DNA of 64,000 bases from positions 102,976,811-103,040,810 of the forward strand of contig CM043947.1 in the NCBI GenBank assembly GCA_014529385.2. The letters run 5' to 3'. Positions 11,021-22,500 of this stretch are shown here, piece by piece. The DNA comes from Adiantum capillus-veneris. Its lineage: Eukaryota > Streptophyta > Polypodiopsida > Polypodiales > Pteridaceae. Within the stretch, counting starts at the first letter, position 1; every line of letters begins with the position of its first letter. A program made the position numbers and the translations under genes. Under the pieces are notes generated by a model. It worked only from the letters and a program-made list of their open reading frames with translations, was not told the DNA's origin and searched no databases.

Positions 11021-14000
11021 CTACTCCACATTTGATACCATATCTGAACTTTGATCCAAGTGTGGCTGATGTGCACGAGTGAGGCCTTCTTTGGCTTTTA
11101 GAGCATGTCTTTCTGGAATCTTTATTCTAGAAAATGGTCCTTCTTTGTTGGGTCTCCAGGACCAAACAATTGCATCTATAGTTTCCCACACTTGTGGGTC
11201 CTTATAGTTGACAGCCCAATAACCCTTCCAACAATTACTGTAAGCTTGAGTATCTGTCATCCCACTTTTTCTCGCGCAAGGTGCCCAATATTGAATCAAG
11301 AGTTTTCTGTAGTTTGGTGATGTAGGCTCATTATCAATGTCAGATAAAGCCATTGCAAGCCACACTGGATAGATTTCTGTGTCACTCGGAACAAGCATAA
11401 GAAAGTCACCTTGGTGCACATCAGACATAGGGTCAAACTCTTCCCTTGGCCTATCTCGTTGAGGCCCACAAAAATGATCGTTCAACTCTTCAAGGCCTAG
11501 GAATCTTTCTGCTCCTTGTTGCAAATTCATTGTAGTGCTTTGTAGATGAGAATATTCTTGAGTTTTTGGCCAAAACATTTCATACAAGACTCCCTCTGAT
11601 ATGATTGCTTTTCCAATCTCTTCAATTACCTTACTCCAATAATCTATCACGGGTCTATAATATCGCGGAATACTTGAACCATTCCCTAAATTTTTCCAAA
11701 ATTTTATATAGTTCTTTAGCCCCAAAATGACTTCTTCGTGGGCCTTGACATACTCCGCCATTTGTACTAGAGGTGGATCTCCATGTGGTAACATTGGCTT
11801 GCCTTCTGTGTCTGTTTTCCAAAGGCGAATACTTCCACTCCAACTTGATACACCTACATGTGCCTTATATTGCATCATTGGTGTCTCATCCTGCATAAAG
11901 AACCTGAACTGAAGCGGTTTGGAATGTCCAACAAGTATGTCTTGTCCATCACAAAGATAGCCATCACAATATTGCTTGAAATCAGGGATCTTTGTGAGAA
12001 AAAATGGAGCTGGAGATGAAGATGAGCTGTTTCGTAATGTATCCATCAAATGTGGCAAAGTATAGGTTTGTGTAACTCTCAACTTCTCTGAAAACCTACT
12101 AAACATGGCGTCTATGTCCTCATGTGTATGCCCAACCATTAAAAATCCCAGCTGGATGGTTTTGAAAACACCCCTTGCAACAAGCATTGACAAATAGGCA
12201 AATAAGTATCGATTTTTGTTTTCCCCTGCACAATTATCCAATTGTAGCAACAAGTTCTCTGGCAATCTGCGAAATGTTGACCCCAATTCCTCTTCTGCAA
12301 TTTCTGACGACTGCACAATGGGCTCTTTTCCATCACTCAAGTTATGGTAGTCCAAAGCATCCCTTGAGTTCAAAGCATGTAGTAGTGAAATATTGCTCCT
12401 TGGAAGTCCATTTGTTACTAGATCACCAAGAGGATGCTTATCTATCCTCTCGAGGTTATGTAAACAATTAGCAATTGAGCCAATTGTAAGATTTGGATCA
12501 GCTGGCCACAAACCATTCAAGACAAAGTGTCCGTAATGACCTTCTCCATGTCCATGAGTGATCATGCCAATCAATGCCACCTGCAGATTATATCCTGAAT
12601 CCACACCCTTGGGAACAATGCGTAATCTAGGAATGGCAGTCTTCTTTTGATCCATCTTATCATGGATTATGCATACATATTTTTGTGGTTGAGTTTCTGA
12701 ATACGTGCGCCATGCATAATATAGGCTTCTGCAACTCTTTTGTTGTGCCATGTGAACTTCTCTCTCCCTCAAGAGAAGAGCTCTCTCTTCAAGAGAAGGT
12801 TTAGCTTCTAACCTTGCCTTGATTGAGCTACAAATATTGCACTTAGAGAACTCACTCGTCTTTGTTAAAGTGACATGTGGGTACTCTTTGTTCCAAATTC
12901 TACCAAAAGAAGATTGGGATAGCTTCTTCTCATAGCCCATTTGGTCAAGTGTCGTGTTGATTTCACATAAAATATCCACTTGTTTGTATGTTGATGGAAT
13001 CACCAATTGAGTCTCTCTTGAGCCATCTAGCAGTGTTCTACTTCTATGTGGCATTTTCTCAGAGTTATTTTCCACAAACTCGTTTAGTAGTGCTCTTGCT
13101 AAACTAGTATGTTGAAGTCCCCTTCTCAATGTACATGTGTTCCCATGTACATATTGGCGCACACCATTTTCAAAGTTCTCCTTGTATCGATAAAATGATG
13201 TCTTTGGTATTCCATGTAGCTCATACCATGCTCTACAACAAACAATAGAGCCATTTAGCCTGAATTGGTATCGTGACTTCTCATCTTTCTGATAACATAT
13301 AGAAAGAACATCATAAACATAATTAGTGCGTGATTTTTGAGACTCTCCCCAAAATTGTTGTCGTAACCTTGTCACCATATCACGATCTGCAAATTGGCAG
13401 CATTTTTGTGCACAACAATCAATGCATGATACCCTTTGAATTGATTTGTTTGAAAGGTAAAAAGTCGAAGCTGGTGCTGCTTTTGATTTTTGAGTCCTGT
13501 TCATGAAAGTGTATCGTCTCTTCCTTGACAACTGGACAACATTACTCCCATCAAGTTTTTTTCCAACATTGCCATCGTTGGATACATCCTCATATGTAGC
13601 ATGCATGCCATCAACAGGAACAAAGCGTTGTAATGGGCTCCCATTCAACATTGTTGTCTGCTTGATGGGCCACTTTAGCAAAGTGATGCTACCCACTTCA
13701 ACCACATCATGAATGCTTGCATTTTCTCTTTCAATACCCACACCCACACAATCAGGACCAAGTTCCTGAAAGTTGACATAATCATGTGGAAATACATATA
13801 AGATGGTCCCTTCATTCATGGTTTGCATCATTGTGTCATCTTTTAAAAGGACCCTCTGATTTCTCCAAGACTCTCGAATCATTGCTTCAAATTCTGGGCT
13901 TGTCATAGGTATTGCATCTGTAACTAGAGGATCAGAATGATCATGTTCTTCATCACCATTGTAGCTTTCGTGTGGATCAATTAAGTTCCCATTTAATACA

Positions 14001-14248
14001 AAAGATTGCAAAAGAAGCTTTGACCATCGAACAGCACTCCATAATGAGCCTTGGAGAGATGAAGTATCCATTGTAGGAAAAGGTAGGACCACATCCTTCA
14101 AGCATTCCTCCACTAGTATGGAGACATTTCCCAGCCCTATCTTTGTACCACCACAAGTGGAATCTGGATCTGTTCTACACACACAACCAATACCAACGAT
14201 TTCATTGTCAAGTATCATATGTACTTTCTCCCCAGATTCAAAGTCCAT
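11021..14248 (-). CDS. DUF7869-like putative transposase, intact 1075-codon exon
   Basis: I see one uninterrupted 1075-residue frame. Residues ~1-85 resemble the N-terminal module common in plant transposon proteins (I recall DUF8039-like). A Cys cluster C-I-D-C-C-A-Q-K-C-C is at ~275-284 and C-N-I-C at ~470. Asp-bearing H-D-K-M-D is at ~529-533, L-D-N-C-A-G-E-N-K-N at ~670-679 and G-H-T-H-E-D-I-D at ~706-713. The last ~130 residues form a small basic/aromatic domain with Q-Y-W and C-W motifs. The conserved Asp/Glu set suggests an RNase H-fold DD(E/D) nuclease; that is inference. ATG lies one base after a splice acceptor (CTTTTTACTTACAG), so a 5' exon, perhaps non-coding, is likely. The gene reads towards the left TIR, 292 bp away. 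Being the only intact enzyme-like ORF here and present in both copies, it is the best candidate for the mobilising protein. Confidence 0.85.
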   Translation of the reverse strand: MDFESGEKVHMILDNEIVGIGCVCRTDPDSTCGGTKIGLGNVSILVEECLKDVVLPFPTMDTSSLQGSLWSAVRWSKLLLQSFVLNGNLIDPHESYNGDEEHDHSDPLVTDAIPMTSPEFEAMIRESWRNQRVLLKDDTMMQTMNEGTILYVFPHDYVNFQELGPDCVGVGIERENASIHDVVEVGSITLLKWPIKQTTMLNGSPLQRFVPVDGMHATYEDVSNDGNVGKKLDGSNVVQLSRKRRYTFMNRTQKSKAAPASTFYLSNKSIQRVSCIDCCAQKCCQFADRDMVTRLRQQFWGESQKSRTNYVYDVLSICYQKDEKSRYQFRLNGSIVCCRAWYELHGIPKTSFYRYKENFENGVRQYVHGNTCTLRRGLQHTSLARALLNEFVENNSEKMPHRSRTLLDGSRETQLVIPSTYKQVDILCEINTTLDQMGYEKKLSQSSFGRIWNKEYPHVTLTKTSEFSKCNICSSIKARLEAKPSLEERALLLREREVHMAQQKSCRSLYYAWRTYSETQPQKYVCIIHDKMDQKKTAIPRLRIVPKGVDSGYNLQVALIGMITHGHGEGHYGHFVLNGLWPADPNLTIGSIANCLHNLERIDKHPLGDLVTNGLPRSNISLLHALNSRDALDYHNLSDGKEPIVQSSEIAEEELGSTFRRLPENLLLQLDNCAGENKNRYLFAYLSMLVARGVFKTIQLGFLMVGHTHEDIDAMFSRFSEKLRVTQTYTLPHLMDTLRNSSSSSPAPFFLTKIPDFKQYCDGYLCDGQDILVGHSKPLQFRFFMQDETPMMQYKAHVGVSSWSGSIRLWKTDTEGKPMLPHGDPPLVQMAEYVKAHEEVILGLKNYIKFWKNLGNGSSIPRYYRPVIDYWSKVIEEIGKAIISEGVLYEMFWPKTQEYSHLQSTTMNLQQGAERFLGLEELNDHFCGPQRDRPREEFDPMSDVHQGDFLMLVPSDTEIYPVWLAMALSDIDNEPTSPNYRKLLIQYWAPCARKSGMTDTQAYSNCWKGYWAVNYKDPQVWETIDAIVWSWRPNKEGPFSRIKIPERHALKAKEGLTRAHQPHLDQSSDMVSNVE

Positions 14249-14262
14249 CCTGTAAGTAAAAA
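14249..14262 (-). other. Probable 3' splice site upstream of the transposase-like exon
   Basis: On the minus strand CTTTTTACTTACAG directly precedes G-ATG. Copy A has the corresponding TTTTTCACTTACAG. The upstream exon was not found; it would lie beyond the satellite at 14340-16200. Confidence 0.65.
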
Positions 14263-14339
14263 GATTACATTGTTAAATCCATAGTTATAGAAAAATACTC
14301 TTCAAACCAAAAATCATGCTACAACATGAAAAAGGTTTG

Positions 14340-16200
14340 CATAGGTTGGACAAGTGGTGAACCTTGAGACCAAATCCTCCTTGCTATATTAATGGAAGCA
14401 AGGTTGGACAAGTGGTGGACCTTGAAACCAAAGCCTCTTTGCTATATGAGAGCATAGGTTGGACAAGTGGTGGACCTAGTTGTAATACCCACTGCCACCT
14501 ATCAACTACTATAGGACTATGCTTTCCAATGTCCAAGTATCCCTTGAGTCTTTCAAGGTTGAACACGTGGTGGACCTTGAAACAAAAATCCCCTTTCTAT
14601 ATCAGAGCATAGCTTGGACAAGTGGTGGACCTAGTTATAATGCCCAATATCCAAGGTGAAATACCTTAGGACTTTGCTACCTTGCTTGCCAATGTTTACG
14701 TAGCCCCTCATTTCTTTAATGGAAGTAAGGTTGGACAAGTGGTGGACCTTGAAACCAAAGCCTCTTTGCTATATAAGAGCATAGGTTGGACCTAGTTTTA
14801 ATACCCACTGCCACCTATCAACTACTATAAGACTATGCTTTCCAATGTCCAAGTATCCCTTGAGTCTTTCAAGGTTGAACACGTGGTGGACCTTGAAACA
14901 AAAATCCCCTTTCTATATTAGAAAGGTTGAACACATGGTGGACCTTTAAACGAAAATCCCCTTTCTTTATCAGAGCATAGCTTGGACAAGTGGTGGACCT
15001 AGTTATAATGCCCAATATCCAAGGTGAAACACCTTAGACCTTGCTACCTTGCTTGCCAATGTTTACGTAGCCCCTCATTTCTTTAATGGAAGCAAGGTTG
15101 GACAAGTGGTGGACCTTGAAAGCAAAGCCTCTTTGCTATATGAGAGCATAGGTTGGACCTAGTTGTAATACCCACTGCCACCTATCAACTACTATAGGAC
15201 TATGCTTTCCAATGTCCAAGTATCCCTTGAGTCTTGCAAGGTTGAACACGTGGTGGACCTTGAAACCAAAATCCCCTTTCTATATTAGAAAGGTTGAACA
15301 CATGGTGGACCTTTAAACGAAAATCCCCTTTCTTTATCAGAGCATAGCTTGGACAAGTGGTGGACCTAGTTATAATGCCCAATATCCAAGGTGAAACACC
15401 TTAGAACCTTGCTACCTTGCTTGCCAATGTTTACGTAGCCCCTCATTTCTTTAATGGAAGCAAGGTTGGACAAGTGGTGGACCTTGAAAGCAAAGCCTCT
15501 TTGCGATATGAGAGCATAGGTTGGACCTAGTTGTAATACCCACTGCCACCTATCAACTACTATAGGACTATGCTTTCCAATGTCCAAGTATCCCTTGAGT
15601 CTTGCAAGGTTGAACACGTGGTGGACCTTGAAACCAAAATCCCCTTTCCATATCAGAGCATAGCTTGGACAAGTGGTGGACCTAGTTATAAAGCCCCTCC
15701 TTTCTTTAATGGAAGAAAGGTTGGAAAAGTGGTGAATCTTGAAACCCAAACCCTTTGGCTATATATAGAGGATATCTTGGACAAGTGGTGGGCTTAGTTG
15801 TAGTATCCAATGTCCAAGGTCCAAGGTGAACTATGTAAAGACCTTACTTCCAAAAACAGAGTCGTACAAGTGGTTCTCCTTGAAACCAAAACCTCCTTAG
15901 TGTATTAGAACATAGCTTGGAGAAGTGGTGGACTTAGTTGTAATGGTGAATGTCCAAAGCAAACTATTATAGGACCTTGCTTCCCAAATCAAGTTTGGAC
16001 AAGTGGTGGATCTTGAAACCAAAACCCCCTTACTCTATTAGAGCATAGCTTAGATAAGTGGTGGACCTAGCTGCCATGGAAAATGTTCAATCTGAACTGC
16101 TGCAAGACCTTGCTATTAAATGTCTAAGTAGAGCTAGCTTCTTTAATGGAATCAAGGTTGGGAAAGTGGTGCATCTTGAAACCAAAAGCCCTTTATTGTA
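14340..16200 (+). repeat. Second satellite class of copy B, ~330-370-bp units
   Basis: Tandem units marked by GCTATATGAGAGCATAGG-type phrases at about 14437, 14767, 15132 and 15503, so periods are ~330-371 bp. Each unit contains GGACAAGTGGTGGACC motifs on the plus strand. Two units carry an extra segment (GAACACATGGTGGACC, around 14930 and 15295) absent from copy A, so the array has expanded or contracted between copies. Confidence 0.85.
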
Positions 16201-16653
16201 TTAGAGCATAGCTTGGACAAGTGAGGGACCTAGTTTTAATGTGTGATGTCCAAAGAAAAGTATTACAAGACCTTGCTTTCCAATATTTGAATTGGTCAAG
16301 TGGTTAAAACTAAGTATAAAACTTTGACCATTTTCTTCTCGAATTGCCAAAAAGCTAGTTTTAGACACCCCTAAATGAAAATGGTTTAGGGTGGCCTTAA
16401 ACAATGTTTTTTCAAAGACTTGAACAAAAGGGTTGTTGAAGAGTAATGACAATTTATTGTGGCTTGAAGTGCCTGAGTATGTGAAAACAAGCCTAGGTTT
16501 TCCACGAGGCAAAAGGTGACATAATAAGAACATTGGAAAGTTAGGATTGACCATGTGGCCTAAACTTTGGCAAGTGAAGTGGTGGCCAAGTTTTGTGGCA
16601 CAGTGTGCACTTGGTCCTATATGTGTTGACCACTTGGCTAAATCTAGGACCAT
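16201..16653 (-). other. 150-codon open frame, copy B counterpart of 3086-3538
   Basis: Same length and nearly the same sequence as the copy A frame, opposite strand. No known domain. Substitutions are mainly replacing, so a protein role is doubtful. Confidence 0.3.
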
Positions 16654-17110
16654 AAGGCCAAACCTTTGGCACCTTAAATATAGTATGGGACATAATCTAG
16701 AACTGCTATAGTAAATTAGTAGTATAGCTAATATGTTAATATTTGTATTATATTTAAGTATATGCTAATATAATTTATGTTCAAAATTTCACTAATGAAG
16801 AATGTTCCCATTTAGCACTCCAGATGCGGGGTCTTAGGGCAATGCCACAATGGGGTGACAAGGCAGCGCTTCCACGTGAGGTTTGGGGGTAGCGCTCTTG
16901 ATGGGGATGTGGAATATAGCGCTCTCGATGGCGGGGCTTGGGAGGTTGATTTTGGGATATTGTTCTGAGCGGGGTCCTGGGTGAATTCCTAGTATAGAGT
17001 TATGCATGTTTTTCATATTTTCAACCATGATTTCTTTAATTTTGGCCGTGTGAATTGGTTAATTTTTTATATTGCTTTTGTTTTTTTTAATCCTATGATA
17101 AAACATGGAC
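16654..17110. other. Spacer with GC-rich block (16800-16985) in copy B
   Basis: A/T-rich spacer followed by the GC-rich block also seen at 2745-2930, then further A/T-rich sequence. No gene recognised. Confidence 0.5.
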
Positions 17111-17827
17111 TTGTAGCATACGTGGCATTCTAATAAACCCTATCAAGATTAGGCACACAGAGAGCGCACGAGAAACGCACACAGAGAAAGCAGGCGAGCA
17201 GCAAAAACACAGAAAGCGCACACGGATCGTACACAGCTGGAGTATACGCGCGCGTAGAGGAGCAAGCTCGGCATCGTACACAACACACAGGTGGAGTGCA
17301 CAGGATTGAAAGTTCGCGCACAAGACAAAGAAACAGCAGCATACACAACGCTTTCCAGAAGGGCAGGATCGGGCAGTCTTCTCAGGAGACATTGCACACC
17401 TCACGAATAGAGAAAAAACAGGTATTTCTCTCTCTCTCACTCTCTGTCTTTCTCCATATAGAGAAGATGGTTCTCTGTAACTCTTCTTGCACACACACTC
17501 TCTCGTCAAAAGACAGAGATACATAGTTTAAACGTATCCCCGCACACATACACATATTCCCACACATCGTCTTCCTCTCTTCCACATACATAACCACAGT
17601 GAAATCTGTTATCTTGCTGTCTCTCTCTTGAAAATACATGCACATATTCCCACACATCGTCTTCCTCACTTCCACATACATAACCACAATGAAATCTGTT
17701 ATCTTGTTGTCTCTCTCTTGAAAATACGTGCACATATTCCCATACATCGTCTTCCTCTCTTCCACATACATAAACACAGTGAAATCTGTTATCTTTCTCT
17801 CTCCTCTCTCTAAAAAACAGTTATTTA

Positions 17828-17860
<33 letters not shown>
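17111..17860 (-). repeat. CT-rich block with 90-bp tandem repeat, copy B
   Basis: Mirror of 1885-2600. The phrase GAAATCTGTTATCTTG recurs at about 17611, 17691 and 17781 within units starting 90 bp apart (17581, 17671, 17761). It is flanked by (CT)n and CTAT microsatellites at ~17826-17860. A minus-strand open frame (17382-17777) follows the repeat; no function claimed. Confidence 0.8.
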
Positions 17861-17861
<1 letters not shown>

Positions 17862-18790
17862 TGTATTTGCTATCTCTCTCTTGAAAATACATGCTCATGT
17901 ATGTGTGCGTCTGTGTTATCTATGTGTATGTATGTATATTTGTGTTATTTCATTGTAATACTCATACATAATGCAGATACACAATTACACTTAATTACGA
18001 TATGCACACATAGTATATATACATACATAAATATCACAAATAACTAACACATTGTAATACTAGTAAAATTGAATGGAAGACTTACTTGCGTGATCTGTTA
18101 AAGTCGATTCTTGTAGCGAGTTCTGGATGTATGCTGAGCTGATTTTCCTCTAATCCATTTGTAGATATGATTGTAACTTCTGTTTCTCAAAAATAGTAGT
18201 GTTGTTTAGTGATACACCTAATGGACATAAATGGTTTAAACTAGGACATGTAGACCAAAAATACGTGTATTTCTTTGGATGAATATATACACTTTTTGGT
18301 GACCCTTACCACAAGTGGTGGACCTTGAGACCAATGGACTATAAGGACCTCCAAACAATACCTTGTACACTCAATCCTTCTTGGTATCTAGGTTGGACAA
18401 GTGGTGGACCTTGTTCAAATTCTCTAACCACTCTCTCTAACATGGTGACATAATTTAGGTGTGATAAATTCATATCTATGCAAACTAATATCAGTTTAGG
18501 CTTGTTAATTTGAATTTGTTTGAATTTATGTACAATATAATGATTTGAGGTTTGCATATTTGAATTTAGGTGGTATAATGATATCTTTTTGTGGTAAACT
18601 TGAATTTAAAATCAATTTTGCGTGGAATATTTTAAATTTAAGTAGTAAAATTTAAATTTTTATAAAAAAGTTTGAATTTTAAAATTTGGGCGGGATAGTT
18701 TAAAATTTAGGCGGGATATTTAAGATTTGGGAGGGATATTTTAAATTTAGGCGGGAAGGTTTTGAATTTATAGCGAGATCTCCCTTACAT
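17861..18790. other. Copy B-specific segment with short GGCGGGATA repeats
   Basis: This segment has no counterpart in copy A, where the satellite abuts the GA block at ~1880. It starts with TATG/GTAT-rich simple sequence, continues A/T-rich, and at ~18680-18765 has four short units of the type AATTTAGGCGGGA. There are a few isolated satellite motifs (~18310, 18390) and no coding sequence. Confidence 0.55.
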
Positions 18791-19560
18791 AAGAGAGTAT
18801 AGGTTGGACAAGTGGTGGACCTTCAAGCTAGAGCATCCATGCTACTGGACATGATAGGTAGGGAATCTAGTTGAATATTGTATGTATAATATATATGTAA
18901 TAGATCTAGCTTGGACAAGTGGTGGACCTTGGAATAAAACCCCATGTAAAACATATCATGCACATTCCAAGTGGTCAAAAAAAATATCATTTAGAATATA
19001 GCCTTATAGGTTGGACAAGTGGTGGACCTTAACACCCAGATATTCTTCATATAATGACATAGAGTGGAAAACTGGTGAATCTTGAGACCAAACCATGCTA
19101 CTAGCGATAATAGCTTGGACAAGTGGTGGACCTTGAAAGTAAACCCCCCATCTACGAAATATCGTGGGTTTAAGGTATTTCGATGGAGCCTAGCATCTTG
19201 GAGACATCGTGCATCTTGCTTCTCTTCATGTTTCAATGGAGCCTATCTTGGACAAATGGTGGAGCATCCTTCTCTCCATGTTTCAATGGACCCTAGCTTG
19301 GACAAGTGGTGGACCTTTACTTCTCTCTATTATTCAATAGAGTTAGCTTGGACAAGTGGTGGACCTTGGAACCAAACCCCCATTTAAAACCTATCATGGT
19401 CACTCCAAGTGGTGAGAAAGAATAACCTTTAAGATATAGCCTTATAGGTTGGACAAGTGGTGGACCTTAACACCGCATATTCTTAATTTAATGACATAGA
19501 GTGGAAAAGTGGTGAATCTTGAGACCAAACCACTCAGGCTACTAGCAATAATAGCTTGGA
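18791..19560 (+). repeat. Diverged left margin of the large satellite
   Basis: Irregular units with GGACAAGTGGTGGACCTT on the plus strand (about 18809, 18913, 19014, 19112). They are less alike than those in the core array that follows. Confidence 0.85.
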
Positions 19561-22500
19561 CAAGTGGTGGACCTTGACTGTAAACCCCTCATCTACGACA
19601 TATCGTGGGTTTAATGTTTTTCGATGGAGCCTAGCATCTTGGAGACATGGTGCACCTTGATTCTCCTCATGTTTCAATGGAGCCTACCTTGCACAAATGG
19701 TGGAGCGTCCTTCTCTCCATGTTTCAATGGACCCTAGCTTAGACAAGGGGTGGACCTTTGCTTCTCTCTATGTTTCAATAGAGTTAGCTTGGACAAGTGG
19801 TGGACCTTGGAACCAAACCCCCATGTAAAACCTATCATGGTCACTCCAAGTAGTAAGAAAGAATAACCTTTAAGATGTAGCCTTATAGGTTGGACAAGTG
19901 GTGGACCTTAACACCCACATATTCTTAATAAAAGTGGTGAATCTTGAGACCAAACCACTCAGGCTACTAGCAATAATAGCTTGGACAAGTGGTGGACCTT
20001 GAATGTAAACCCCTCATCTACGAAATATCGTGGGTTTAATGTATTTTGATGGAGCCTAGCATCTTGGAGACATGGTGCAGCTTGCTTCTCGTCATGTTTC
20101 AATGGAGCCTATCTTGGACAAATGGTGGAGCATCCTTCTCTCCATGTTTCAATGGACCCTAGCTTGGACAAGTGGTGGACCTTTGCTTCTCTCTATTTTC
20201 AATAGAGTTAGCTTGGACAAGTGGTGGACCTTGGAACCAAACCCCCATGTAAAACCTATCATGGTCACTCCAAGTGGTGAGAAAGAATAACCTTTAAGAT
20301 ATAGCCTTATAGGTTGGACAAGTGGTGGACCTTAACACGCGCATATTCTTAATTTAATGACATAGAGTGGAAAAGTGGTGAATCTTGAGACCAAACCACT
20401 CAGGCTACTAGCAATAATAGCTTGGACAAGTGGTGGACCTTGAATGTAAACCCCTCATCTACGACATATCGTGGGTTTAATGTTTTTCGATGGAGCCTAG
20501 CATCTTGGAGACATGGTGCACCTTGCTTCTCCTCATGTTTCAATGGAGCCTACCTTGGACAAATGGTGGAGCATCCTTCTCTCCATGTTTCAATGGACCC
20601 TAGCTTAGACAAGGGGTGGACCTTTGCTTCTCTCTATGTTTCAATAGAGTTAGCTTGGACAAGTGGTGGACCTTGGAACCAAACCCCCATGTAAAACCTA
20701 TCATGGTCACTCCAAGTGGTAGAAAGAATAACCTTTAAGATGTAGCCTTATAGGTTGGACAAGTGGTGGACCTTAACACGCGCATATTCTTAATTTAATG
20801 ACATAGAGTGGAAAAGTGGTGAATCTTGAGACCAAACCACTCAGGCTACTAGCAATAATAGCTTGGACAAGTGGTGGACCTTGAATGTAAACCCCTCATC
20901 TACGACATATCGTGGGTTTAATGTTTTTCGATGGAGCCTAGCATCTTGGAGACATGGTGCACCTTGCTTCTCCTCATGTTTCAATGGAGCCTACCTTGGA
21001 CAAATGGTGGAGCATCCTTCTCTCCATGTTTCAATGGACCCTAGCTTAGACAAGGGGTGGACCTTTGCTTCTCTCTATGTTTCAATAGAGTTAGCTTGGA
21101 CAAGTGGTGGACCTTGGAACCAAACCCCCATGTAAAACCTATCATGGTCACTCCAAGTAGTAAGAAAGAATAACCTTTAAGATGTAGCCTTATAGGTTGG
21201 ACAAGTGGTGGACCTTAACACCCACATATTCTTAATAAAAGTGGTGAATCTTGAGACCAAACCACTCAGGCTACTAGCAATAATAGCTTGGACAAGTGGT
21301 GGACCTTGAATGTAAACCCCTCATCTACGAAATATCGTGGGTTTAATGTATTTCGATGGAGCCTAGCATCTTGGAGACATGGTGCAGCTTGCTTCTCGTC
21401 ATGTTTCAATGGAGCCTATCTTGGACAAATGGTGGAGCATCCTTCTCTCCATGTTTCAATGGACCCTAGCTTGGACAAGTGGTGGACCTTTGTTTCTCTC
21501 TATGTTTCAATAGAGTTAGCTTGGACAAGTGGTGGACCTTGGAACCAAACCCCCATGTAAAACCTATCATGGTCACTCCAAGTGGTAATAAAGAATAACC
21601 TTTAAGATGTAGCCTTATAGGTTGGACAAGTGGTGGACCTTAACACGCGCATATTCTTAATATAATGACATAGAGTGGAAAAGTGGTGAATCTTGAGACC
21701 AAACCACTCAGGCTACTAGCAATAATAGCTTGGACAAGTGGTGGACCTTGAATGTACACCCCTCATCTACGACATATCGTGGGTTTAATGTTTTTCGATG
21801 GAGCCTAGCATCTTGGAGACATGGTGCACCTTGCTTCTCCTCATGTTTCAATGGAGCCTACCTTGGACAAATGGTGGAGCATCCTTCTCTCCATGTTTCA
21901 ATGGACCCTAGCTTAGACAAGGGGTGGACCTTTGCTTCTCTCTATGTTTCAATAGAGTTAGCTTGGACAAGTGGTGGACCTTGGAACCAAACCCCCATGT
22001 AAAACCTATCATGGTCACTCCAAGTAGTAAGAAAGAATAACCTTTAAGATGTAGCCTTATAGGTTGGACAAGTGGTGGACCTTAACACCCACATATTCTT
22101 AATAAAAGTGGTGAATCTTGAGACCAAACCACTCAGGCTACTAGCAATAATAGCTTGGACAAGTGGTGGACCTTGAATGTAAACCCCTCATCTACGAAAT
22201 ATCGTGGGTTTAATGTATTTCGATGGAGCCTAGCATCTTGGAGACATGGTGCAGCTTGCTTCTCGTCATGTTTCAATGGAGCCTATCTTGGACAAATGGT
22301 GGAGCATCCTTCTCTCCATGTTTCAATGGACCCTAGCTTGGACAAGTGGTGGACCTTTGTTTCTCTCTATGTTTCAATAGAGTTAGCTTGGACAAGTGGT
22401 GGACCTTGGAACCAAACCCCCATGTAAAACCTATCATGGTCACTCCAAGTGGTAATAAAGAATAACCTTAAGATGTAGCCTTATAGGTTGGACAAGTGGT

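Noticed and set aside
18680-18765. GGCGGGA repeats as E2F-type sites
   Set aside because: The core resembles the E2F site only partly; the leading T-T-T-S-S is not matched on either strand. Kept only as a short repeat.
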